Part shown: positions 17,518 to 24,858 of the stretch, piece by piece
How the letters are laid out: every line of letters begins with the position of its first letter
How positions within the stretch are numbered: position 1 is the first letter of the stretch
Assembly: GCF_000350525.1 (NCBI RefSeq)
Contig: NZ_AOCN01000004.1
Span: 1 to 64,000, forward strand
Reading direction: 5' to 3'
Source of the DNA: Leucobacter salsicius M1-8
Lineage (GTDB): Bacteria; Actinomycetota; Actinomycetes; Actinomycetales; Microbacteriaceae
DNA: 64,000 nt
Translations under genes and position numbers: made by a program
The notes under the pieces: generated by a model
What the model was told of the DNA's origin: nothing
Database searches by the model: none
Seen by the model: the letters and a program-made list of their open reading frames with translations, nothing else

Positions 17518-18309
17518 ATGAGCGACATCACCCCCATCGATCTCACCCAGCGCCTCGCAGGCAAGGTCGCCGTCATCACGGGCGGCGGCAGCGGCATCGG
17601 CCTCGCGACCGCGAAGCGCATGCGCGCCGAGGGCGCCCGCATCGTCATCGGCGACATGGATCTAACGAGCGGCCAGGCCGCGGCCGACGCCGTCGGCGGC
17701 CTCTTCGTGCAGGTCAACGTCACCGACGAGGCCCAGGTCAACAATCTATTTGACACCGCCGCCCGCGAGTATGGCTCGGTCGACATCGCGTTCAATAACG
17801 CGGGCATCTCCCCCGACGACGACGATTCGATCGAAATCACCGAGCTCCCCGCGTGGGAGAAAGTGCAGGACGTGAATCTGAAGAGCGTCTACCTGTGCTC
17901 CCGTGCGGCGCTGCGTCACATGACGAAGCAGGGATCCGGATCAATCATCAACACCGCATCGTTTGTTGCGATCATGGGATCTGCGACCTCGCAGATCTCG
18001 TACACGGCGTCGAAGGGCGGCGTGCTCGCGATGAGCCGCGAGCTGGGCGTGCAGTTCGCGCGCCAGGGCATTCGCGTGAACGCGCTCTGCCCCGGGCCCG
18101 TCAACACCCCGCTGTTGCAGGAGCTGTTCGCCAAGGATCCGGAGCGTGCCGCGCGGCGCCTCGTGCACATTCCTGTGGGTCGCTTCGCCCGCCCCGAGGA
18201 GCTCGCGGCCTCGGTCGCGTTCCTCGCGAGCGACGACGCGTCGTTTATCACGGCGTCGACGTTCCTGGTCGATGGCGGCCTGACCAGCGCCTACACGACA
18301 CCGATGTAG
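17518..18309 (+). CDS. SDR-family oxidoreductase
   Basis: The protein has 263 residues. It shows TGGGSGIG at 21-28 for NAD(P) binding, the NNAGIS strand, and the catalytic YTASK (Y162, K166) followed by an ALCPGPVNTPL loop. This is a classical short-chain dehydrogenase. Within the cluster it could oxidise the hydroxyl of gamma-glutamylethanolamide to the aldehyde used by the neighbouring dehydrogenase. That would explain why no amine oxidase is present. It starts 30 bases after the aldehyde dehydrogenase, with AGAAAGA before the ATG. Confidence 0.9.
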   Translation: MSDITPIDLTQRLAGKVAVITGGGSGIGLATAKRMRAEGARIVIGDMDLTSGQAAADAVGGLFVQVNVTDEAQVNNLFDTAAREYGSVDIAFNNAGISPDDDDSIEITELPAWEKVQDVNLKSVYLCSRAALRHMTKQGSGSIINTASFVAIMGSATSQISYTASKGGVLAMSRELGVQFARQGIRVNALCPGPVNTPLLQELFAKDPERAARRLVHIPVGRFARPEELAASVAFLASDDASFITASTFLVDGGLTSAYTTPM

Positions 18310-18322
18310 GCTGTCGTTCGCT

Positions 18323-19147
18323 ATGACGACTGTGACCCCGCCGCCCGCCGAGGGCTTTGAGCTGCTCGTGCGCAGCTCGCGACCTGCGAACGCGTACGAG
18401 GAGACGATGGAGCGGCTGTTGCAGTCGGTGCGGTTGGGGCTGATTGCCCCGGGTGAGCGGCTGCCCGCCGAGCGCGACCTTGCGGCGATGCTCAAGGTGA
18501 GCCGCGACACGGTGCGCGAGGCGCTGTCCACGCTCGCCGAGGCGGGGTACGTGGAGTCGCGGCGCGGGCGCTACGGGGGCACGTTCGTGTCGGCCGAGCT
18601 GCCCGCGGTCGGGGTCGGGACCGGGGGCGCGGGCGCGGGCGTTGGTGCCGAGACCGGTGACGGAGCCGGAGCCGGAGCCGGAGCCACCGTGCGCGATGCC
18701 CCCGGCCCCGTGCCCAGCCCCCGCGAGCTCATTGCCGAGATCGAGGACACGGCTGTGTTGCGGCGCGTGCTCGAGGTAGGGGCGGCGCGCGAGGCGGCGG
18801 CGCGCAACCTCACCGCTGACGAGCGTGCCTCGCTGTCGCACGCGCTCGACGCCTGCCGCGCCGCATCAGACGCCGATCACCGCAGGCTCGATTCCAGGCT
18901 GCATCTGATCATCGCGGAGCTCTCGGGATCCGGATCGCTCGTCCCCGCGATCGCGAGCCTGCGCACGCGGGTCAACGCCCTGCTCGACGAGATTCCGATG
19001 CTGCGCCCCAACCTCGCGCACTCCGACGACCAGCACACGGCGATCGTCGGGGCGATTCTGGCGGGGCGGCCCGAAGTCGCGGCAGCGGCCATGATGGAGC
19101 ACGTCGAGGGGTCGACAGCGCTGCTGCGCGGCTTCTTCGGGCGGTAG
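18323..19147 (+). CDS. GntR-family (FadR/FCD) transcriptional regulator
   Basis: The protein has 274 residues. The winged helix spans about 20-90 (GERLPAERDLAAMLKVSRDTVREALSTLAEAGYVESRRGR in consecutive segments). The FCD ligand domain runs from about 130 to the end (LRRVLEVGAAREAAARNLT, DHRRLDSRLHLIIAELSG, DDQHTAIVGAILAGRPEVAAAAMMEH). Between them is a Gly/Ala-rich linker of about 35 residues containing a run of GGAGCC hexamer repeats near 18663-18686. It starts 13 bases behind the SDR gene and should respond to a pathway intermediate; the likely operator is at 13870-13886. Confidence 0.88.
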   Translation: MTTVTPPPAEGFELLVRSSRPANAYEETMERLLQSVRLGLIAPGERLPAERDLAAMLKVSRDTVREALSTLAEAGYVESRRGRYGGTFVSAELPAVGVGTGGAGAGVGAETGDGAGAGAGATVRDAPGPVPSPRELIAEIEDTAVLRRVLEVGAAREAAARNLTADERASLSHALDACRAASDADHRRLDSRLHLIIAELSGSGSLVPAIASLRTRVNALLDEIPMLRPNLAHSDDQHTAIVGAILAGRPEVAAAAMMEHVEGSTALLRGFFGR

Positions 19148-19170
19148 CGTCTGGGCGATGATGCGGGCGG

Positions 19171-20265
19171 CTAGCGGCCCGCGAGCTCCCGCAGCACCTC
19201 GCGCGCGGGCCGCACCCGGGTCACGTGGTCGACTCCCTGCCCGGCGTCAACCGGTACGACGGTGAAGTCCCCCGCCTCGCACGCGGCCCGAAACTCCCGC
19301 TTGGCCGCCTCGTTCGCGGCGAGTTCGTCCTCGCGCCCCTGCCACTCGGAGATGAACGGGGTCGGGATGAGGCGTTCGGGGAATCTCGCTGGCCACGGCC
19401 GCTCGAGCGCGACGTCGTAGACACGACTCACGAGGGTGCCGGATCCGCGCGCCGCAATCATCGCGGCCCGCGCTGCGGGTGGCGTGAGTGATTCCTCGCA
19501 CGCCGCGAACGACGTGCCGGCCCAGGCTGCGGCCGCCCCCGCGTTGAGTAGGCGTCGCACGTCTGCCGAGGTGCTCACGGCTCCGGCGGCGAGCACCGGA
19601 ATTTCGACCGTGGTGAGCACGTCGTCGAGCAGGCGGGCGAGCGGTTCGGCGTGGTCGCCGTGGCCGCCGCCCTCGAGCCCGCGCGCGACGAGGGCGTCGA
19701 TACCAGCATCGGCGGCGGCCCGCGCTTCGTCAACGGTCGCGACCTGCGTGATCGTGTGCACGCCGATGGCTCGCGCCTGCTCGATCCACGCGGGTGCCGG
19801 GCCGCCACGTTTCCAGTTGCCAAAGCTGACCGAGATGAGGGTGGGCTTTGCGGCGAGCGCCCGCTCGAACATGTCGGGGTGCTTCGCTATACCCCAGTCG
19901 ACCATTCCGATGCCGAAGGGCGCACTGTCTCGCGGATCACGTGCGCGAGGTTCATGTGTGTGGTGCCTCCCCGCGCCGGCCTGAGCCGCGCTCTCGTGCC
20001 GGTGCGCCGGATCCGGTGCCCGCGCCGCGAGGTCGTCGGCGATCGCACGTTCAAATGCCGCGAGTTCGCGTTCGAGCGCGGCAGTCGATCCGGCGCTTCC
20101 CATGCCGATCATGCCGAGGCCGCCCGCAAGGGACACCGCGGCAGCGAGCTGACCGCCGGCGGCCCCGCCCATGGGCGCGCAGACGATAGGGACCGTGAAC
20201 CCGAGCGCTTCGGCCCACGCAGTGTTGGCGACGGGCCCTGCTGTCTGGGAGTCCTGGTGAGTCAT
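19171..20265 (-). CDS. Nitronate monooxygenase family FMN protein
   Basis: The protein has 364 residues. The FMN-binding barrel of the NMO/2-nitropropane dioxygenase family is visible in PIVCAPMGGAAGGQLAAAVS, GLGMIGMGSAG, VARGLEGGGHGDH and AGAVSTSADVRRLLNAGAAA, with WAGTSFAACEES downstream. The family oxidises nitronates such as propionate-3-nitronate, although many members have untested roles. An unusual His- and Pro-rich insert (about residues 85-115) sits between the first helices. It is convergent with the GntR gene and 15 bases behind the flavin reductase gene, so the two flavoproteins may be co-transcribed. Confidence 0.85.
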   Translation of the reverse strand: MTHQDSQTAGPVANTAWAEALGFTVPIVCAPMGGAAGGQLAAAVSLAGGLGMIGMGSAGSTAALERELAAFERAIADDLAARAPDPAHRHESAAQAGAGRHHTHEPRARDPRDSAPFGIGMVDWGIAKHPDMFERALAAKPTLISVSFGNWKRGGPAPAWIEQARAIGVHTITQVATVDEARAAADAGIDALVARGLEGGGHGDHAEPLARLLDDVLTTVEIPVLAAGAVSTSADVRRLLNAGAAAAWAGTSFAACEESLTPPAARAAMIAARGSGTLVSRVYDVALERPWPARFPERLIPTPFISEWQGREDELAANEAAKREFRAACEAGDFTVVPVDAGQGVDHVTRVRPAREVLRELAGR

Positions 20266-20280
20266 GTGTTCTCCTCTGAA

Positions 20281-21174
20281 CTACGTGAGCTGGGGCGAAG
20301 CCGGGTGTTGTTCCGCCGCCGCGAGCTGCACGCGGGCCCAGCGCAGCTCGTGCGGATCGGTGAGCGTGGCGAGTTCGGCGGTCTCGCCACCATCGCAGCG
20401 GCGCAGCTCGATAACAGCGTGGTCGTCGGAAACGCTGAGCACGCGCCAGATGCCGCCACTGAGTTCCCACCGGTCAATGGCCGCTGGAACCCGGGCGACG
20501 GGACTCTTGCGGGTCCATCCGACCTCGGGGCCGCGGTCGAAGAAGTGGCGGTAAGCGTAGATCAGCGGGTGCCACGCCTCGGGGTCGAGATGATTGGTGC
20601 CGGGAACCGTGATGTCTTCGGCCGCGTGCACCCGCACCACCTCGGCCTCAACGATGCCGTAGTTGTGCGCGGCGCCTTCGGAGTGTGCACCATCGGTGAT
20701 GCGCAGCACCCGGGCCTCAAGCTGTATCGGAGCTTCTGCCACCCGCGGCACGTCGACCAGGTCTGATGGCGCTGGAGTGAGCCCGGCGCGCTCAAACTTG
20801 TGTGGCTCGAACTCATACCCGAACTTCTCGTCCGGAACGGGGTCCTTACCAGTGACGCCCGCGAGCCGTTCGACGTGCTGCCACTGATTGGCGGACGGGA
20901 AGTTCACGGTGAGCTCGCCGAGCCGCCGCACGTTGTCGAGCGACTGCCCACCCTCCTCGAGCCCGAGTACGATGATGCGGCCGAGCGCGAAGTGGCTCGA
21001 GGCGGGCGCGAGGTTGGCGGTGCCGTCGGGGTTCTGGGTCGCGACGAGATAGGCGGGGGTACCGACGTAGAGCACGCTCGGCTCGATGACGCGGTGCGGT
21101 GGGATGCTGCTGAGCGGCGACGTACTGGGTTGTTCGGGTCGTTCCGACCCTTGGGCTTCCTCGTCGTCGCTCAT
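20281..21174 (-). CDS. Flavin reductase-like domain protein
   Basis: The protein has 297 residues with a split-barrel flavin reductase-like (FMN-binding) core from about residue 30: PAYLVATQNPDGTANLAPAS, SHFALGRIIVLGLE, GELTVNFPSANQWQHVERLA and later LEARVLRIT. Members bind FMN and either reduce flavin or act on unknown substrates. The first 25 residues are acidic and probably disordered. It precedes the nitronate monooxygenase gene on the same strand by 15 bases and may supply or share its flavin; this is an inference. Confidence 0.8.
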   Translation of the reverse strand: MSDDEEAQGSERPEQPSTSPLSSIPPHRVIEPSVLYVGTPAYLVATQNPDGTANLAPASSHFALGRIIVLGLEEGGQSLDNVRRLGELTVNFPSANQWQHVERLAGVTGKDPVPDEKFGYEFEPHKFERAGLTPAPSDLVDVPRVAEAPIQLEARVLRITDGAHSEGAAHNYGIVEAEVVRVHAAEDITVPGTNHLDPEAWHPLIYAYRHFFDRGPEVGWTRKSPVARVPAAIDRWELSGGIWRVLSVSDDHAVIELRRCDGGETAELATLTDPHELRWARVQLAAAEQHPASPQLT

Positions 21175-21261
21175 ACTTCCACCGTACTCCTGCCGCTCCC
21201 CTACAGCTCAGAAGTGTGACGCACGCTTACCTCCGCCCGAGCCACACCGTAGGCGGCGCCA

Positions 21262-21319
21262 CAGATGCCCCAGTTTGTGTGATTTAGAACACTCAAAAGC
21301 AAACAAACTAGGGCATCTG
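21262..21319. repeat. Palindromic element, copy 1 (also possible terminator)
   Basis: Seventeen-base arms (21262-21278 and 21303-21319) pair with one mismatch around a loop containing a second small stem GTGT/ACAC. It is related in both sequence and orientation to the palindrome at 22433-22484, and the DUF559 gene lies between the two. It could also end the DUF559 transcript on the minus strand. Confidence 0.75.
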
Positions 21320-21378
21320 AGTCGGGCCGTTCCATGTGCGGTGACAGGCGGCACACCATCCGAGTTTTCCAAGCGGGC

Positions 21379-22296
21379 TTACTTGGGTTGCTTCGCCCGT
21401 TCAATGGCGCGGGCGAGCCGCCGCAGAAACCCGGCAGGCGACTTCAGGTCGAGGGAGGTGAGCCGCAGCACTGTCCACCCGGCATCGATCATTCGTTCGC
21501 AGCGTTCGTTGTCAAACTTCATCTGCGCTGGGCCATGTTCAAAGTGATACGCCCCGTCATACTCGATGGCTATGCGCCACTGCGGGTATCCCAAGTCGGC
21601 ATGAAGCACACGCCCGTAGGTCGGCACTAAGCAATTGGTGACAGGCTCTTCGAACCCCGCCTTCACAATACGCAGTCGCACCATCGTTTCTGGCGGCGAG
21701 GCCACCCCGTGTCGCACCTGGGGCAGCGCGGCTTTCAGGTTTCCTACCCCCTGACACCGGCCAAACCGTATCGACGCGTCAACGAGATCTTCAAACGAAC
21801 AGCCCGGGCCACGGGACTTACGAGTCGTTGAGATCAGATGGTCGCCCGCGACGACCAGATCCTCTACACGGCAGACCGCGCCGAGCAGAGCCCAGGCGTC
21901 TTCAGGGGCGGGTAACCAGTGTGGTGCCACGGGCACCCGGCTCAGCACACCAGGCTGAATCTGGTGCCCCGCTACTCCCAATCTTCGAGGAGGCTTATGG
22001 GGTCGCACCGCCCCCACGTCAATCAAGTCGTTTCTCTTGGGCACCGGAACAAGAAGTAACGTCGCAGCACTCAAACGCGAGATGAATCGACCTTCTCCGA
22101 TGAGGAGCTGAACGGCCTTTGCACGTGCCTCAAAGCTATTGCCGTCGAGGCCCGGCCTGGCACGGGTGCCGCGCATCGGTGTTTCGAGGTCGCCTGCATT
22201 CATGCGCCAATCCTTCACCCCGGCCTGCCGCAGCTCGCGCACATGCACGACCGCCGCTTCGAGTCCAGGGGCGTTGAGTGGGGTGAGCCGTCGCAT
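21379..22296 (-). CDS. DUF559 domain protein (nuclease-like fold)
   Basis: The protein has 305 residues. The C-terminal 100 residues form a DUF559 domain: VLHADLGYPQWRIAIEYDG, a DNERCERMIDAGWTVLRLTS strand-helix pair and a final FLRRLARAIERA helix. The fold is related to very-short-patch-repair and restriction nucleases; the IAIEYDG acidic strand fits a PD-(D/E)XK-like site. The N-terminal part has the AbiEi-like layout often seen in actinobacteria (HWLPAPEDAWALLGAV). Activity is unknown. It has two related palindromes about 60 bases long on either side and no partner gene. Confidence 0.75.
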   Translation of the reverse strand: MRRLTPLNAPGLEAAVVHVRELRQAGVKDWRMNAGDLETPMRGTRARPGLDGNSFEARAKAVQLLIGEGRFISRLSAATLLLVPVPKRNDLIDVGAVRPHKPPRRLGVAGHQIQPGVLSRVPVAPHWLPAPEDAWALLGAVCRVEDLVVAGDHLISTTRKSRGPGCSFEDLVDASIRFGRCQGVGNLKAALPQVRHGVASPPETMVRLRIVKAGFEEPVTNCLVPTYGRVLHADLGYPQWRIAIEYDGAYHFEHGPAQMKFDNERCERMIDAGWTVLRLTSLDLKSPAGFLRRLARAIERAKQPK

Positions 22297-22432
22297 GCCT
22301 AGACGTTAGGTTGGCGTTTCACCACAGAACGAGTTATCCACAATCGCTTTAGGTTCTCACCAATGATGCCCACTTCGCGTCGCCTGTGGACGACGTACAC
22401 GGCGGGCCTGTTCATCGAAGCTGCCCCTACAA

Positions 22433-22484
22433 ATGCCCCAGTTGGGGTGCTCAAGAGCTCTCTATAGCAAACCAACTGGGGCAT
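22433..22484. repeat. Palindromic element, copy 2 (also possible terminator)
   Basis: Perfect 13-base arms (22433-22445 and 22472-22484) surround a loop with GAGCTC. It shares ATGCCCCAGTT, AGCAAAC and GGGCATCTG with copy 1, in the same order. It lies 19 bases past the trmB stop and so could end trmB. The rest of the 206-bp gap to the DUF559 gene shows nothing else convincing. Confidence 0.75.
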
Positions 22485-22502
22485 CTGTAACGTCAGCGGC
22501 CG

Positions 22503-23249
22503 CTACACCCGCGTGTACGTCAGATCACGAATGTCGCGCCCCTTGTCGAGGCCCTTGCGCTCGAAGGCGGTCATGACGCGGCCCTCGTACCGGGGCGCCC
22601 ATTCCCCCTCAAAAGCACGCGTGAACTCGGGCGCCTCGTCGAGTACCTCGCGCATCTGGTCGGCGTATTCCTGCCAGTCGGTCGCCAGGCGCAGCGTACC
22701 ACCCGGAACGAGCGCCCGGTGCGCGATGCGCGCAAAGTCGGGGCTGATGAGGCGACGCTTGTTGTGCCGGGCCTTGTGCCAGGGATCCGGGAAAAACACC
22801 CAGATCTCGTCGACCGAACCGGCCGGCAGGTACTTCTCGAGCAGCTCGGGGGCGTTCACCTCGGCGAGCTTGAGGTTTGTCACCCCTGCCTCGCGCGCGC
22901 CCAGAATCGTACGGGCGAGACCACCCTGGAAGACCTCAACTGCGAGGTAATCACGTTCGGGGTGCGTGGCGCACGCGTGAACAATCGCGTGCCCCTGTCC
23001 CGATCCGATTTCAACAGTCAGGGGTGCCTCACGCCCGAACAGCTCGACCGGGTTTCCGGTCTGCCCCTCGCCGAGGCTCGCCGTCGCCGGGCCGTGCTCA
23101 ATCGGCAACAGGTACTGGCCGTTGTCGTCAGCCCAGGCACGGTCCTGCGACTCGGTCATGCGACCGCCGCGGCGTACAAAGGACACCGGCTTGTCGCGAA
23201 AGGTCAACGGGTCGTGCGTCTTCTGGGGGCGGGGCTGCTCTTCAGTCAC
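22503..23249 (-). CDS. trmB: tRNA (guanine-N7-)-methyltransferase
   Basis: The protein has 248 residues. It methylates G46 in tRNA with S-adenosylmethionine. Family motifs are VEIGSGQGHAIVHACATHPE (SAM site), LAVEVFQGGLART, the WVFFPDPWHKARHNKRRLIS block and LRLATDWQEYADQM. The GTG at 23249 is chosen because further upstream the frame overlaps the divergent aroQ region and has no family similarity. The gene is divergent from aroQ with about 90 bases between them. Confidence 0.93.
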   Translation of the reverse strand: MTEEQPRPQKTHDPLTFRDKPVSFVRRGGRMTESQDRAWADDNGQYLLPIEHGPATASLGEGQTGNPVELFGREAPLTVEIGSGQGHAIVHACATHPERDYLAVEVFQGGLARTILGAREAGVTNLKLAEVNAPELLEKYLPAGSVDEIWVFFPDPWHKARHNKRRLISPDFARIAHRALVPGGTLRLATDWQEYADQMREVLDEAPEFTRAFEGEWAPRYEGRVMTAFERKGLDKGRDIRDLTYTRV

Positions 23250-23340
23250 CAGACAACGGTACCCTAGTGACCCGTGTGTCGCCGCTACGATGGGGTGAAC
23301 GATCCATCGCGACGACGTGTTGCAACGACGAGAGGGCGCC

Positions 23341-23781
23341 ATGACGAGACGCATCCTGCTGGTGAACGGCCCCAATCTGAACCTGCTCGGCACGCGCGAA
23401 CCCGAGATCTACGGTGCTGGCACCCTCGCCGACGTCGAGTCGCTCGTGGCACGCACCGCCAAGGAGTTCAGCTTCGAGACGCGCAGCGTGCAGAGCAACC
23501 ACGAGGGCGTGCTCATCGACGCGATCCACGCCGCCCGCGAGGACTGCGCCGCAATCATCATCAACCCCGGCGCGTTCACGCACACCTCGGTCGCGATCCG
23601 CGACGCGCTCACCGGCGTCGCGCTGCCGGTCGCCGAGGTGCACATCTCGAACGTGCACGCGCGCGAGCCCTTCAGGCATCACTCCTACGTCTCAGACATC
23701 GCCGAGTGCGTGATCGTGGGCTGCGGCGTGCAGGGCTACGAGTTCGCGGTGCGCCGCCTCGCCGCGCTGCTCGCGGGCTAG
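23341..23781 (+). CDS. aroQ: 3-dehydroquinate dehydratase, type II
   Basis: The protein has 146 residues. It converts 3-dehydroquinate to 3-dehydroshikimate in the shikimate pathway. The family start [21 protein letters not shown], the active-site stretch [16 protein letters not shown] and the [19 protein letters not shown] loop with its catalytic histidine are all present. The ATG at 23341 is the usual family start; nine codons of extension upstream are ignored. No other shikimate gene is adjacent. Confidence 0.95.
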   Translation: MTRRILLVNGPNLNLLGTREPEIYGAGTLADVESLVARTAKEFSFETRSVQSNHEGVLIDAIHAAREDCAAIIINPGAFTHTSVAIRDALTGVALPVAEVHISNVHAREPFRHHSYVSDIAECVIVGCGVQGYEFAVRRLAALLAG

Positions 23782-23856
23782 CGCGGCACCCTCCCAGCAC
23801 GACGGCTGCTCCGGATCCGGATCAGCAACCTACCGCGGCCGATCTCGGCTCGCGGG

Positions 23857-24765
23857 CTATCCGGCGAGCGGAAACCAGTCGAACATGGCGGGATTGTGCG
23901 CGTGTACGAGCACCGCGAACACGATCGCATCGAAGATGAGATGCACCGTGACGACGTACGCGAGGGACCTGGTGCGCACAAAGATATACCCCTGCACGAG
24001 CGCGAACGGGATCGTGAGCAGCGGCCCCCAGGAGCGGTAGCCGAGCTCCCAGAGGAACGACACAAACACGATTGCCTGCAGGATATTGGCGGCCCACATC
24101 GGAAAGTGGCGCAGCAGCGCCGCGAACACGGTGCAGATGAAGAACAGTTCGTCCCAGATGCCGACGGCACCGACGCCGACAAAGAGCCGGGCGATCTGCT
24201 CGGGAGAATCGACGGCGGGCCAGTTTTGGTAGACACCGGAGCCCATGAAGTAGACGGGCAGCAGCAGCCAGGCAAGGACGATGACCGCGACGAGCCAGGT
24301 CCAGTGCAGTCGGCCCCAGCGGCCGCCGCCGCGCCACGGGAACCCGGTCGCGCGGTCGCGGTAGATGAAGCGCGAGACGAGATACGGCACAAACACCGCA
24401 CCCCCGAGCGCCAGCGTGAAGCGCACCATCGCCCAGTTGTCGAGCTGAGCCGCAAGCGGGATGAGTCTGATAATGCCCAAGCCCAGCGCGATCAGCGACA
24501 GATCGCGCAGTAACGAGGGCGGTCTCGGCGCGCTGTCGCGGCCGGCCCACAGCCTTCGTTCGTCGCGCGTGAGCGGCAGCGAGCAGGCTGCCCCGCAGCC
24601 GCCGCGGTCCGAGTAACCCGCCGCCGCGAGCCCCAGCACGAGCAGCAGCACCCCGGCAAACACGTCCTCGAACACGAAGAATGCGGGCGCGGCCAGCACC
24701 GTGAGCAAGGCAGCGATGGCCGGCCAGGGCTTCACGGTGAGCTTGATTGGGGGTGCAGTGACCAC
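23857..24765 (-). CDS. CPBP-family intramembrane protein (possible protease)
   Basis: The protein has 302 residues and about eight hydrophobic segments. The C-terminal half has the CPBP (Abi) arrangement: WDELFFICTVFAALLRH in place of the usual EExxxR, FVSFLWELGYR, and VTVHLIFDAIVF with the last conserved histidine. One of the paired glutamates is Asp-Glu here, so protease activity is uncertain. A small cysteine-containing loop (GGCGAACS) lies after the second helix. It starts at a GTG close to the divergent uvrA-like gene. Confidence 0.75.
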   Translation of the reverse strand: MVTAPPIKLTVKPWPAIAALLTVLAAPAFFVFEDVFAGVLLLVLGLAAAGYSDRGGCGAACSLPLTRDERRLWAGRDSAPRPPSLLRDLSLIALGLGIIRLIPLAAQLDNWAMVRFTLALGGAVFVPYLVSRFIYRDRATGFPWRGGGRWGRLHWTWLVAVIVLAWLLLPVYFMGSGVYQNWPAVDSPEQIARLFVGVGAVGIWDELFFICTVFAALLRHFPMWAANILQAIVFVSFLWELGYRSWGPLLTIPFALVQGYIFVRTRSLAYVVTVHLIFDAIVFAVLVHAHNPAMFDWFPLAG

Positions 24766-24858
24766 CCGCCCAGCATACGGTTGTCGTCTGACACGCCGCT
24801 AGCCGCCCGTTGGCCGAGAAGCCTGCTCAACGTCAGTGGCAGGCGTTACGCTTTCGAT

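Noticed and set aside
22334-22342. A perfect DnaA-box sequence TTATCCACA in the gap upstream of the DUF559 gene
   Set aside because: It is a single copy with no dnaA, dnaN or AT-rich region nearby, so a replication origin is not supported.
24781-24858. A longer start of the UvrA-like protein
   Set aside because: The 26 extra residues look like noncoding sequence, and the family begins at the later ATG.
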